A stretch of 64,000 bases of DNA from contig JABFQO010000005.1 in the NCBI GenBank assembly GCA_019685575.1, positions 1 through 64,000 on the forward strand, in the 5' to 3' direction. The notes under the pieces were generated by a model. It ran no database searches and was not told the origin of the DNA. It saw only the letters and a list, made by a program, of their open reading frames with translations. Below are positions 42,847 to 51,135 of the stretch, piece by piece (position 1 is the first letter of the stretch; every line of letters starts with the position of its first letter). Made by a program: the position numbers and the translations under genes. The DNA comes from Candidatus Bathyarchaeota archaeon A05DMB-4 (GTDB lineage Archaea > Thermoproteota > Bathyarchaeia > Bathyarchaeales > SOJC01).

Positions 42847-43758
42847 ATGGTTGAGGCCGAAGTAGAGGACAAACGAATAACGTTAAAAGAAGCCGTAAAA
42901 CTCGTCCACGACGGTGCACACTTGTTTTGGGGCGGGTTCGGCTTTCAGCGTCCACCCATGGCGTTCGCGCATGAATTAGTGCGCCAGAAAAAACGGAATT
43001 TAACAATCTACACGTGCGGTTCTGAGATTGACATTGACATTTTGTCAGGTGCACGTGTCGTTTCGCGGTTTGAGATGGCTTTTTACGCCATAGAAGGCAT
43101 CGGGTTGGCGCCGAACATTCAACGGAGAATTCGTGAAGGCAGTATCGAAATCGAGGATTACACCAATCTTGCGATGGCCTTGCGATTTCTGGGTGGTGCT
43201 CTAGGCGTGCCGTTTATGCCACTGAAGAGTATGCTAGGCACGGACATGTTAACCAAATATCGTTTTCGTAAGGACAAGGCGAAAGTCATCGACTGCCCGT
43301 TTACAAACGAGAAAGTAGTGCTTGTGCCTTCAGTAAACCCTGATTTCAGTATCGTACACGCTTGCCGCGTTGACAAGGAAGGAAACGCGCAGATCGATGG
43401 CACCCGTGGCGAGGATATTGAGGGTGCTCGTGCGGGTAAGAAGACGATCGTGTTGGCTGAGGAAATCGTGGATTCGTCGGTAATTCGCATGCAGCCTGAT
43501 CAGACGGTAATTCCAAACATTTACGTGTCGCATGTGGTCGAATGTCCGTGGGGAGCCTATCCCATGATGGTTTACAATTATTATGATTATGACATGGAAC
43601 ACATCCGTATGTACTATGAACGATGCCAAACCGAAGAGGGATGGCAGAAATACTGCGAAGACTATATCACAAGCGTTGACAGCCACATGGAATTCCTGCA
43701 GAAGATCGGCGTGGAACGATTGATGAAACTGAGGGCGAAGAAGCCTTTCGGCTACTAA
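42847..43758 (+). CDS. CoA-transferase subunit A (glutaconate CoA-transferase-like)
   Basis: A 303-residue alpha subunit of a family I CoA-transferase. It has EAVKLVHDGAHLFWGGFGFQ at the start with the Gly-rich CoA loop, then IDGTRGEDIEGARAGKKTIV and VECPWGAYPMMVYNYYDYD, typical of GctA-like subunits. With the beta subunit 14 bp downstream it would exchange CoA between an acyl-CoA and a free acid. GGAGCGAGAG precedes the ATG. The acyl substrate cannot be read from the sequence. Confidence 0.88.
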   Translation: MVEAEVEDKRITLKEAVKLVHDGAHLFWGGFGFQRPPMAFAHELVRQKKRNLTIYTCGSEIDIDILSGARVVSRFEMAFYAIEGIGLAPNIQRRIREGSIEIEDYTNLAMALRFLGGALGVPFMPLKSMLGTDMLTKYRFRKDKAKVIDCPFTNEKVVLVPSVNPDFSIVHACRVDKEGNAQIDGTRGEDIEGARAGKKTIVLAEEIVDSSVIRMQPDQTVIPNIYVSHVVECPWGAYPMMVYNYYDYDMEHIRMYYERCQTEEGWQKYCEDYITSVDSHMEFLQKIGVERLMKLRAKKPFGY

Positions 43759-43772
43759 AGGAGGTTAAGAAA

Positions 43773-44582
43773 ATGGTTGAAGCAAAAAAACACGCAAAAA
43801 TAGGCGAATACTCAACGCTGGAATTGATGGCTGCATGCGGTGCTAGGGCGATTCGAGACCGTGAAGTCGTGTTTGTGGGCACAGGCTTGCCCATGGTGGC
43901 GGCGGCTTTGGCTAAGCGTATGCATGCTAAGAATGCAAAAATTGTTTACGAGGCAGGCTTCATCGACTCAAACGCCGTTGACATTGCACTTTCAATCGCG
44001 GATTCCAGACTTGCTTACCGTGCGTCGGCGGCTGTGGGGTTGATTGAAACTTTAGGCTTGATGCTTCAAGGCGGTCACGTGGACGTGGGTTTTGTGGGCG
44101 CAGCGCAAATCGACGAATACGGAAATTTGAACACCACTTACATTGGCGACTTTGAACATCCGAAGGTGCGGTTGCCGGGCAGCGGCGGCGGAAACGACAT
44201 TGTTTCATCTGCGAAGCGTATTGTTGTGATCATGAAGCATGAAAAACGCAAGTTCGTGAAAAAACTTGACTACGTAACAAGTCCAGGCTATATCGACGGC
44301 CCGGGCGTGAGAGAACGGGTAGGTTTGAAGGGTGGGGGTCCGGTACTGGTTGTAACGGATCTTTGCCAGATGGGGTTTGATGAGAAAAGCAAAAGGCTCA
44401 AACTATTAACCGTGCATCCAAGCATCACTGCTGAGCAGGTTCTGGAGAACGTAAGTTGTGATTTGATTGTTGAAGGGCGGGTGCCGGAGACCGAGCCACC
44501 CACGTTTGAGGAACTGAGTCTCTTAAGAGCCATAGATCCGCATGGCATATACATACCAAAACCAAACAAAAAACAACCGTAA
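43773..44582 (+). CDS. CoA-transferase subunit B (glutaconate CoA-transferase-like)
   Basis: A 269-residue beta subunit. It starts EYSTLELMAACGARAIRDRE, then VFVGTGLPMVAAALAKRM and IVYEAGFIDS, where the Glu is the candidate catalytic residue that forms the CoA thioester in family I enzymes, then KVRLPGSGGGNDIVSSAKR. AAGGAGG lies 8 nt before the ATG. It pairs with the upstream alpha subunit. Confidence 0.88.
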   Translation: MVEAKKHAKIGEYSTLELMAACGARAIRDREVVFVGTGLPMVAAALAKRMHAKNAKIVYEAGFIDSNAVDIALSIADSRLAYRASAAVGLIETLGLMLQGGHVDVGFVGAAQIDEYGNLNTTYIGDFEHPKVRLPGSGGGNDIVSSAKRIVVIMKHEKRKFVKKLDYVTSPGYIDGPGVRERVGLKGGGPVLVVTDLCQMGFDEKSKRLKLLTVHPSITAEQVLENVSCDLIVEGRVPETEPPTFEELSLLRAIDPHGIYIPKPNKKQP

Positions 44583-44777
44583 TCCTAACCGAGCAATCAA
44601 AACATTGGCATATTTCAACCGTGCCTAATCTGCTCTGGCTCCAGTCTACGTTTAATATTTTTTTAAAAGAAGAGTATTCATTGTGCATGAATAAGTTTAA
44701 TACTATGTTGTGCATGATGTGTGGTGTGCAAACCCTTTTTGTTTGCATTAAATAGTATAAGGAGTTGAAGTTGCTAA

Positions 44778-44915
44778 ATGTCTGGAAGAGAAATGCATAA
44801 GGCAGTTTGTGCTGAGTGCGGAAAAGAATGCGAAGTTCCGTTCAAACCTGACGGAAGCAGACCAGTATATTGCCGAGAATGCTATTCCAAACGAAGACCT
44901 GCGAGAAGATACTAA
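44778..44915 (+). CDS. Small zinc-ribbon protein (CxxC...CxxC)
   Basis: A 45-residue protein. Two CxxC knuckles, CAEC (residues 9-12) and CREC (30-33), flank VPFKPDGSRPVYC, followed by a basic tail YSKRRPARRY. This is the layout of the CxxC-x-x-x-C zinc-binding proteins common in archaea and some bacteria. Its function is unknown; RNA or protein binding is plausible. An AT-rich box (AAGTTTAATACTATG) lies at about 44693-44707, some 70-85 bp upstream. Confidence 0.8.
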   Translation: MSGREMHKAVCAECGKECEVPFKPDGSRPVYCRECYSKRRPARRY

Positions 44916-45060
44916 CCTCGCAATGGTAGTATTCGTTAACAGTCATAGTTTTTTGTTTCCCACTTTTTAGTACAATCCTCTGCCATTAACAATAATAGGC
45001 AGAAACGCACAGTCTATACGTTCACAAAATAAGTAAAAGCGTAAGAGAAAAGGAAAAAAT

Positions 45061-45204
45061 ATGCCTACTGACCCAGTTTGCGGCGCGGTTCTCGACGAGA
45101 ATTCGGCTAGGTTCAAGATAACTTACGAAGGAGAAACATATTACTTCTGCAGTTTGGCTTGCAAGAAGAGGTTCAAAAGGCACCCTATGAAATTCATCAA
45201 ATAG
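45061..45204 (+). CDS. YHS-domain protein
   Basis: A 47-residue protein. DPVCGAVLDENSARFKITYE and YYFCSLACKKRFKRHPMKF give the full YHS signature (DPVCG, then Y-x-F-C-S-x-x-C-x-x-x-F). YHS domains bind metals and occur in copper- and other metal-handling proteins. It ends 2 bp before the OB-fold gene's ATG at 45207, so the two may be coupled. Confidence 0.88.
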   Translation: MPTDPVCGAVLDENSARFKITYEGETYYFCSLACKKRFKRHPMKFIK

Positions 45205-45206
45205 TA

Positions 45207-45878
45207 ATGAAACGCCAACTCTTCCATAGGAGCATGATTACAATTCGAAACAAAGTTTCTCGCGGCGAATACCTTGCCTTTCTTTCAGCAAAATATGATA
45301 TCGACCCTGACAAGTTATTCTACGGGCTAATTTCAGCAGAAAAAGAATGGAAATCAGAATGTGGTGATCTTTCGATCGAGTGCCGTGGTGTTCGAGAAAA
45401 CAAAATAGTTTTCTTATTGACGGAGGACTCTAAGGTAGTTGCACAGTTCTCGTTGTCAAGAGAGTTTCTTTTGGAAAAATTAAATCCTATTAAAAATCTT
45501 GGGCGAAACATGCTACTTAGAAGGTACTTGGTCAAGGAGCAAAAAAAGTCAAGGTCTTTTGGCATCAAAGATTTGCGGGTCGGGATGAAACAGGTTAACT
45601 TGAGAGCCAAGGTTTTGAAGATTTCAAAGCCTACGTTGGTGTTTACGCGATTCGGGAACTATGCTAGTGTGGCTAATGCCTTGATTGCGGATGACACCGG
45701 AACTATCAAGCTTTGTTTGTGGAACGAGCAGATAGGCATAGTATCCGTGGGAAGTATGGTGCAGATTGAAAACGCCAACGTGTCCACGTTCAGGGGAGAA
45801 CGACAACTGAGGGTTGGTAAAAAAGGGAAACTCGTCAGCGCTGTTGGTCTTGAGCCAAAAATGATCGCAAGCGCTTGA
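45207..45878 (+). CDS. OB-fold nucleic-acid-binding protein
   Basis: A 223-residue protein. Residues about 1-100 form a helical/beta N-terminal domain (ITIRNKVSRGEYLAFLSAKY). Residues about 110-215 are an OB fold: IKDLRVGMKQVNLRAKVLKI, NALIADDTGTIKLCLWNEQI, VGSMVQIENANVSTFRGERQ, as in archaeal single-stranded-DNA-binding and RPA-like proteins. A role in DNA repair or replication is likely. ATG 45207 follows the YHS stop directly. Confidence 0.82.
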   Translation: MKRQLFHRSMITIRNKVSRGEYLAFLSAKYDIDPDKLFYGLISAEKEWKSECGDLSIECRGVRENKIVFLLTEDSKVVAQFSLSREFLLEKLNPIKNLGRNMLLRRYLVKEQKKSRSFGIKDLRVGMKQVNLRAKVLKISKPTLVFTRFGNYASVANALIADDTGTIKLCLWNEQIGIVSVGSMVQIENANVSTFRGERQLRVGKKGKLVSAVGLEPKMIASA

Positions 45879-45893
45879 CCTTGAGCCTACGGA

Positions 45894-47042
45894 TTAAATG
45901 AATGGGTGGTTGCATTCTAGTTCTTCTATCGAGGTTTTCGTTAAGGCTTTTATGTTGCCGAATTCAGTTTGTTCTCCGTAACTCACGAGCGTTATAGCAG
46001 TTCCGTCGCGTCCCATGCGTGCGGTTCGTCCGATTCTGTGAAAATACACTAACGCATCCAATGGGACGTTATAATTTACCACGTGGGTTATTCCTTCAAT
46101 GTCTAAACCCCGCGCGGCAACATCAGTTGCGACGAGCAGTTTGAATCTTCCGTTTCTGAAGGCGCTAACTACGCTGTCTCTTTGTGCTTGGGTGAAGCCT
46201 GCATGTAACGGCTTTGCGTTGTGCCCGCGTAGTTTTAGGTTGTAAGCGAGTTTGTTTGTGTCTTGGCGTGTTCTGCAGAAAATTATGGCTTTGTGTATTT
46301 GTTTTTCGTTTAGTATGTCGCATAGAATCTCGAATTTGTTTGCGGGGTTTACAACGATGTAGTATTGTTTCATTTGTGTAAGAGCTATTTCGTCTTTGCT
46401 TACGAGTATTTTCTCGGGTTTTCGCATGTGCCTTTGGCACAAGTTCATGACTGTCTGGTCTATCGTCGCCGAGAACAGGCTTGTCTGTCTGTTTGTTGGC
46501 ACTTTTGAAAGTATATATTCTACGTCTTCGATGAAGCCCATGTCCAGCATTCTGTCTGCCTCGTCGATCACGACTATCTTCACGAAAGCAAGGTTCAACG
46601 TCTTGCGTCTCAAATGATCTATGATGCGTCCAGGCGTACCTACGACGATTTGTGCGCCGTTTTCTAGAGCACGTATTTGGTTTTGGATTGATTCTCCACC
46701 GTAGACTGGCAGAACATGGAACCCGACGTACTTGCTGAGTTGATTTATGTGTTGTGCCACTTGTATTGCGAGTTCCCGTGTTGGTTCGAGGATTAATCCT
46801 TGAACGTTCCTAACTTTAGGGTCTAAACGTTCAATCATCGGTATTCCGAACGCGGCAGTTTTACCCGTGCCGGTTTGGGCTTGACCGATTACGTCGTTGC
46901 CCTTGAGTAGTGGTATTATTGCTTGTGCTTGGATTGGAAAAAGGCTGGTGAAGCCAAGCTCTTCGATGCCTTTCATTACTTCCTCGCTTAGAGGAAGGTC
47001 TTTAAAACATTGTGTTTGCAATTTATTGTTTCTTCCTGCCAC
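45894..47042 (-). CDS. DEAD-box RNA helicase
   Basis: A 382-residue helicase core. It has the Q motif region FPIQAQAIIPLLKGNDVIGQ, motif I AQTGTGKTAA, motif II VIDEADRMLD, motif III SAT (FSATIDQT), motif V ATDVAARGLDIEG and motif VI HRIGRTARMGRDG. There is no C-terminal extension beyond a few residues, so RNA specificity would come from partners. It is convergent with the OB-fold gene, 16 bp apart. Confidence 0.95.
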   Translation of the reverse strand: MAGRNNKLQTQCFKDLPLSEEVMKGIEELGFTSLFPIQAQAIIPLLKGNDVIGQAQTGTGKTAAFGIPMIERLDPKVRNVQGLILEPTRELAIQVAQHINQLSKYVGFHVLPVYGGESIQNQIRALENGAQIVVGTPGRIIDHLRRKTLNLAFVKIVVIDEADRMLDMGFIEDVEYILSKVPTNRQTSLFSATIDQTVMNLCQRHMRKPEKILVSKDEIALTQMKQYYIVVNPANKFEILCDILNEKQIHKAIIFCRTRQDTNKLAYNLKLRGHNAKPLHAGFTQAQRDSVVSAFRNGRFKLLVATDVAARGLDIEGITHVVNYNVPLDALVYFHRIGRTARMGRDGTAITLVSYGEQTEFGNIKALTKTSIEELECNHPFI

Positions 47043-47173
47043 AGAACTTGTGCGTGGATCGTCAAAAGGTTATTCTGAGATTCGCATCAATTAATGTGAC
47101 TGCACATTAAACAGCAAGCCTTGCTTAAAAGGTTTATTACGTTTCACTCATTTTTTATTGCGTTCGGTAGGGT

Positions 47174-48493
47174 TCAGCGTTGGTCTAGTCTTGGTTTTTG
47201 TCCTGTGACTTTGCGCACGATGTTCCAGAAGTCTTGATCCGTGATGCCCTTCCGCATCTCCCGCATGTAACTCTTAATCTGATGCAGAATCAACTGCACC
47301 TCGCCCTTGTCACGGTTCTCCTGCATTTGTTTTATTTCATTTACTATCTCTCGTATCTGTTCGGGTGTGGCGTTGATTCCCGCCGACTTTAGTCGTTCTT
47401 CAACCAGATGTTTGCCTGTTTGTTTGCCCAAGTGGAATTTTGTTTCTCTGCCGACGAGTATGGGCGGAATTGGCTCATAAGACAACGGATGCACCAGCAT
47501 GCCATGAACATGAATACCCGACTCGTGCGAGAATGCGTTGTCGCCTACAATCGGTTTATGCACGGGAATTGGAATTCCAAAATACTTCTCCGTGGTCCGC
47601 GCTAACTCAAACAGTTTTTCCGTTTTTATCCCAGTTTTCACGCCGTACAGCATTTCCAGCGCCATCACAACCTCCTCCAACGGTGCATTTCCTGCTCGTT
47701 CTCCAAAACCTGCCACGCATGTCTGCGGAAAAGTCACGCCTTCTTCCACCGCTGCCAAAGTGTTCGCTGTTGCCAAGCCAAAATCGTTATGACAATGCAC
47801 TGACAAGGGTACTTTCTTCTTCGTCAACCGTGCCAACTCGTCACGCACAGTGGCCACCAAAAACTTCATACTCAATGGACGCAGAAATCCCACAGTATCC
47901 GCTAATGCTACTTTCTCCGCGCCCGCTTTGACCGCTGTTGCGCAAATTTTTATCACATCTTCTATGGGTGTCCGCGAAGCATCCTCCAAAACGAAATCCA
48001 CGATAACTCCGTGCTTCTTTGCATACTCAATCGTGTCAACAGTCTTCTCTAAAACCTGTTCTCGCGACATCTTCAAACGATATTTTAAGTGGAGATCATT
48101 GAAAGCCGTAAAAACAGGAATCTCCCGCACACCCGCCCCCAAACAAGCATCAACATCACTACGGGTAATCCGCGCGGGCGCAGCGAGACTTGCTTGTGTA
48201 AAGTCTTGATTTGTAATCCGACGGACGGTCTTTCTTTCTTCTTCAGAAATCGCTGGATAACCAGCAACAATAACCGACACGCCGACTTCATCCAGAACCT
48301 TTGCCAAGTTAATCTTTTCCGCGGTCGTCAAAAAAACAGCAGGTGTTTGTTCGCCTTCTCTTAGAGTTTCGTCCCAAATGAAAACTTTTTCTGGCAAAGT
48401 TCGGGGTTTACTTTTTGCGAGGCGGTTATAGTTCGCGATTAACCCATTGGCTTCAAGTTTCTCCAACAATGCGGTCAACGTCTCCCGAGGCAT
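47174..48493 (-). CDS. 2-Isopropylmalate synthase / homocitrate synthase family protein
   Basis: A 439-residue TIM-barrel enzyme of the HMGL-like family. It has FIWDETLREGEQTPAVFLTT near residue 38-57, VIVAGYPAISEEER, LSVHCHNDFGLATANTLAAV with metal-binding His, VAGFGERAGNAPLEEV, and KFHLGKQTGKH near the end. There is no C-terminal LeuA regulatory domain, so it resembles homocitrate or citramalate synthases as much as LeuA. leuC and leuD lie 2-4 kb to the right, and a leuB-like gene 10 kb to the left. The exact 2-oxoacid is not decidable here. Confidence 0.85.
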   Translation of the reverse strand: MPRETLTALLEKLEANGLIANYNRLAKSKPRTLPEKVFIWDETLREGEQTPAVFLTTAEKINLAKVLDEVGVSVIVAGYPAISEEERKTVRRITNQDFTQASLAAPARITRSDVDACLGAGVREIPVFTAFNDLHLKYRLKMSREQVLEKTVDTIEYAKKHGVIVDFVLEDASRTPIEDVIKICATAVKAGAEKVALADTVGFLRPLSMKFLVATVRDELARLTKKKVPLSVHCHNDFGLATANTLAAVEEGVTFPQTCVAGFGERAGNAPLEEVVMALEMLYGVKTGIKTEKLFELARTTEKYFGIPIPVHKPIVGDNAFSHESGIHVHGMLVHPLSYEPIPPILVGRETKFHLGKQTGKHLVEERLKSAGINATPEQIREIVNEIKQMQENRDKGEVQLILHQIKSYMREMRKGITDQDFWNIVRKVTGQKPRLDQR

Positions 48494-48564
48494 ACAAAAT
48501 TTGCTATTAATCTCGGCACGCCTTATAAAGAATACAGTAGATTAGGAGTGTAAACAAGCAAATC

Positions 48565-48789
48565 CTAGGCTGTGGTGAAGGCTTCGGTATAGGTTCTCCC
48601 CAAGTTGACGAGGCACTTTTCGAGTTTCTCAATGTACACGGGCGTTTCGTTCTTAACAGCGTCAAGAAGCAGACTCTTTAACGTTGTAATAGGCGTACGC
48701 GTTACCTCGGCAGAAGTTTGAATCAGTTTCAGTTTCCATGCCAAACTGGCAAGTTTAGCCTCTGCAGCGTTCTTGTATCCTTTCATCAC
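48565..48789 (-). CDS. Small hypothetical protein
   Basis: A 74-residue helical protein that I do not recognise (KGYKNAAEAKLASLAWKLKL, then LKSLLLDAVKNETPVYIEKL). It has no membrane segment or metal motif. It is upstream of the isopropylmalate-synthase-like gene on the same strand, 72 bp away, and divergent from the hydroxyacyl-CoA dehydrogenase gene. Confidence 0.5.
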   Translation of the reverse strand: MMKGYKNAAEAKLASLAWKLKLIQTSAEVTRTPITTLKSLLLDAVKNETPVYIEKLEKCLVNLGRTYTEAFTTA

Positions 48790-48954
48790 GGCTCACCGAT
48801 ACCATATATTGCATATTACGACATAATAAGGTTATTAGAAAAAACACAACATTCCAAAACCCGATATATTTCAAAATTCGGCTATGAAAACCCTAATTAA
48901 ATGCAACCACAGAATCTACTATTTCTGTTTGCAAAAAGGAGCGAGATAGATAAA

Positions 48955-49818
48955 ATGGAAGTTAAAAGAATAGCAGTCCTCGGTGCTGGCTTGATGGGGC
49001 ACGGTATTTGCCAAGTTGCCGCTCAAACTGGCGGTTACGAGGTCTACCTACGTGATGTGGAGCAAAGATTCCTCGACAACGGCATGAACATGATAAAAAC
49101 CAGTCTACAAAAATTCCAAGCAAAAGGTGCGCTTACTGAACAGCAAGTTAACGAAATCCTAGGAAGGATACACCCAACGCTAGACATGAAAGAGGCTGTT
49201 CAAAACGCTGACTTAATCATCGAGGCTGCACCCGAAATTCCAGACCTAAAAAGGCAAGTCTTCAAAGAAGTCGACCAACACGCGCCCCCACACGCTATAA
49301 CCGCGTCCAACACATCGTCAATCAGCATAACCGAACTCGCCTCAGTCACAAGCCGACCGGAAAAAGTCTGCGGTATGCATTTTTTCAACCCGCCACAACT
49401 GATGAAACTAGTCGAAGTCGTTAGAGGAGCCAAAAGCACGGACGAAACCATTAACACAGTCCTCGAAGTTTCACACAAAATGGGCAAAGAAACCGTATTG
49501 GTGAAAAAAGACTGTCCTGGCTTTATAGTTAACCGCATACTAATCCCCGCATTAAACGAAGCTGTAGCCTTGTACTGGGAAGGCGTAGCAGATAGAGACG
49601 ACATCGACAAAGCCATCAAACTCGGCTTAAACTGGCCCATGGGACCCCTAATGCTCTTGGACTACATAGGCGCAGACACCACACTCGCAATCGCCGACGT
49701 CCTCACCCGAGAAATCGACCCCAAATTCCACCCCACAATAGGCCTAAAACAAATGGTAAGCGCCAAGCTTTTAGGACGCAAGACAGGAAAGGGCTTTTAC
49801 GACTGGACACAAAAATGA
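48955..49818 (+). CDS. 3-Hydroxyacyl-CoA dehydrogenase
   Basis: A 287-residue NAD enzyme of beta-oxidation. It has the Rossmann motif VLGAGLMGHGICQVA at the start, IEAAPEIPDLKRQVFKEVD, ASNTSSISITELAS, the catalytic-His region GMHFFNPPQLMKLVEVV, DCPGFIVNRILIPALNEA, and NWPMGPLMLLDYIGADT. ATG 48955 gives the usual N-terminus; AAAAAGGA lies upstream. Enoyl-CoA hydratase follows 17 bp downstream, so the pair performs two successive steps. Confidence 0.95.
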   Translation: MEVKRIAVLGAGLMGHGICQVAAQTGGYEVYLRDVEQRFLDNGMNMIKTSLQKFQAKGALTEQQVNEILGRIHPTLDMKEAVQNADLIIEAAPEIPDLKRQVFKEVDQHAPPHAITASNTSSISITELASVTSRPEKVCGMHFFNPPQLMKLVEVVRGAKSTDETINTVLEVSHKMGKETVLVKKDCPGFIVNRILIPALNEAVALYWEGVADRDDIDKAIKLGLNWPMGPLMLLDYIGADTTLAIADVLTREIDPKFHPTIGLKQMVSAKLLGRKTGKGFYDWTQK

Positions 49819-49835
49819 TGCAAAGGTGAAAAAGC

Positions 49836-50618
49836 ATGGAACTCAAAAACGTAATTTACGAAAAAAACGAAGGAATTGCCACAATCACGCTTAATCGCCC
49901 AGACGCTTTGAACGCCTTCAGCATTGAACTCATAAACGAATTACTACAATGCATCGATGACGTAAGCAGAGACGAAACAATCCGTGCAGTCATACTCACG
50001 GGCGCAGGCGAAAAAGCCTTCTCAGCAGGAGCAGACATCAAAGCCATGATAGGCATGAACGCCCTCAAAGCCCGGGAACTATCAACAAACGGCTATCGGT
50101 TATGCAAAGCCTTAGAAAAGTTGGAGAAGCCCGTAATCGCCGCTATCAACGGGTTCGCTCTGGGAGGCGGTTGCGAAGTCGCCTTATCCTGTGATTTTCG
50201 GATTGCGTCTGAAAAAGCCCGTTTAGGACAAACAGAGATCAATATTGGCTTGATTCCAGGCTGGGGCGGCACCCAAAGACTAACGAGGTTAGTGGGCAAG
50301 GCAAAGGCGAAAGAACTCGTCTTCACAGGAAAAATCATCGACGCAAAAACGGCAGAGCAGATAGGCTTGGTGGACATGGTTGTGCCTCATGAACAACTTA
50401 TGACAACGGCGAGACAATTTGCGTTAGAACTCGCCAGCAAAGCGCCAGTTGCCCTCAAAGTGGCGAAAACTCTCATTGACAATGGACTTGAAACCGACCT
50501 AGAAACTGCCTTGGCGCTCGAAAGAGAAGGCTTCGGCATAGTTGCATCGAGCGAAGACTTGCAGGAAGGCGTAAAGGCGTTCACAGAAAAACGAAAGCCA
50601 ACATGGAAAGGACGATAA
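49836..50618 (+). CDS. Enoyl-CoA hydratase
   Basis: A 260-residue crotonase-fold enzyme that hydrates 2-enoyl-CoA. It has ITLNRPDALNAFSIELINEL at the start, GAGEKAFSAGADIKAMIGM for the oxyanion-hole loop, FALGGGCEVALSCDFRIASE, and GQTEINIGLIPGWGGTQRL. Both catalytic Glu residues (in GCEVA and TEIN) are present, so hydratase activity is expected. It is co-transcribed with the upstream dehydrogenase. Confidence 0.94.
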   Translation: MELKNVIYEKNEGIATITLNRPDALNAFSIELINELLQCIDDVSRDETIRAVILTGAGEKAFSAGADIKAMIGMNALKARELSTNGYRLCKALEKLEKPVIAAINGFALGGGCEVALSCDFRIASEKARLGQTEINIGLIPGWGGTQRLTRLVGKAKAKELVFTGKIIDAKTAEQIGLVDMVVPHEQLMTTARQFALELASKAPVALKVAKTLIDNGLETDLETALALEREGFGIVASSEDLQEGVKAFTEKRKPTWKGR

Positions 50619-50631
50619 GCACACAAAAACT

Positions 50632-51132
50632 TCACTGGGCGGACTGCCTCAACCGTTTCAAAGCGCCGCCCGCCTCTATTATTTCCAACAAAAACTTGGG
50701 CAATCTTGTCCCCGCATAATTTTCTTTTCTCGAAACGTTCTTTATTGTGCCAGTTTCAAGGTTGATTTCTAAGACGTCGCCGCTTTTGATTTTTTCTGAT
50801 ATGTCCTTGCATTCAATGACAGGCAAGCCGATGTTGATTGCATTACGGAAAAAAATTCGGGCAAACGATTCCGCAACCACTGCGCCGACGCCTAGACGCT
50901 TCAAAAGCAAGGGTGCAATCTCGCGGCTTGATCCGGAACCAAAGTTTTTTCCAGCCACGATGATTTCGCCTTTGCGGATTTTTTCAGCGAAACGCGGAAT
51001 TGCACCTTCAAGCACGTGTTGCATCATTTGTTCCGTATCTCTCATTGTGAGGTATGGTCCGGGTAGAATTAGGTCGGTGTTGATGTCATCGCCGAGTTTC
51101 CATGTCTTCCCTTTTATGACGGTTCTCATCAT
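50632..51132 (-). CDS. leuD: 3-Isopropylmalate dehydratase small subunit
   Basis: A 166-residue swivel-domain subunit. It has WKLGDDINTDLILPGPYLTM at the start, with the substrate-specificity loop reading YLTM, then GKNFGSGSSREIAPLLLKRL with the conserved Ser/Arg block and FFRNAINIGLPVIEC. It combines with LeuC, whose gene ends 3 bp upstream, to isomerise isopropylmalate; homoaconitase-type activity is the alternative. Confidence 0.9.
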   Translation of the reverse strand: MMRTVIKGKTWKLGDDINTDLILPGPYLTMRDTEQMMQHVLEGAIPRFAEKIRKGEIIVAGKNFGSGSSREIAPLLLKRLGVGAVVAESFARIFFRNAINIGLPVIECKDISEKIKSGDVLEINLETGTIKNVSRKENYAGTRLPKFLLEIIEAGGALKRLRQSAQ

Positions 51133-51135
51133 GCT

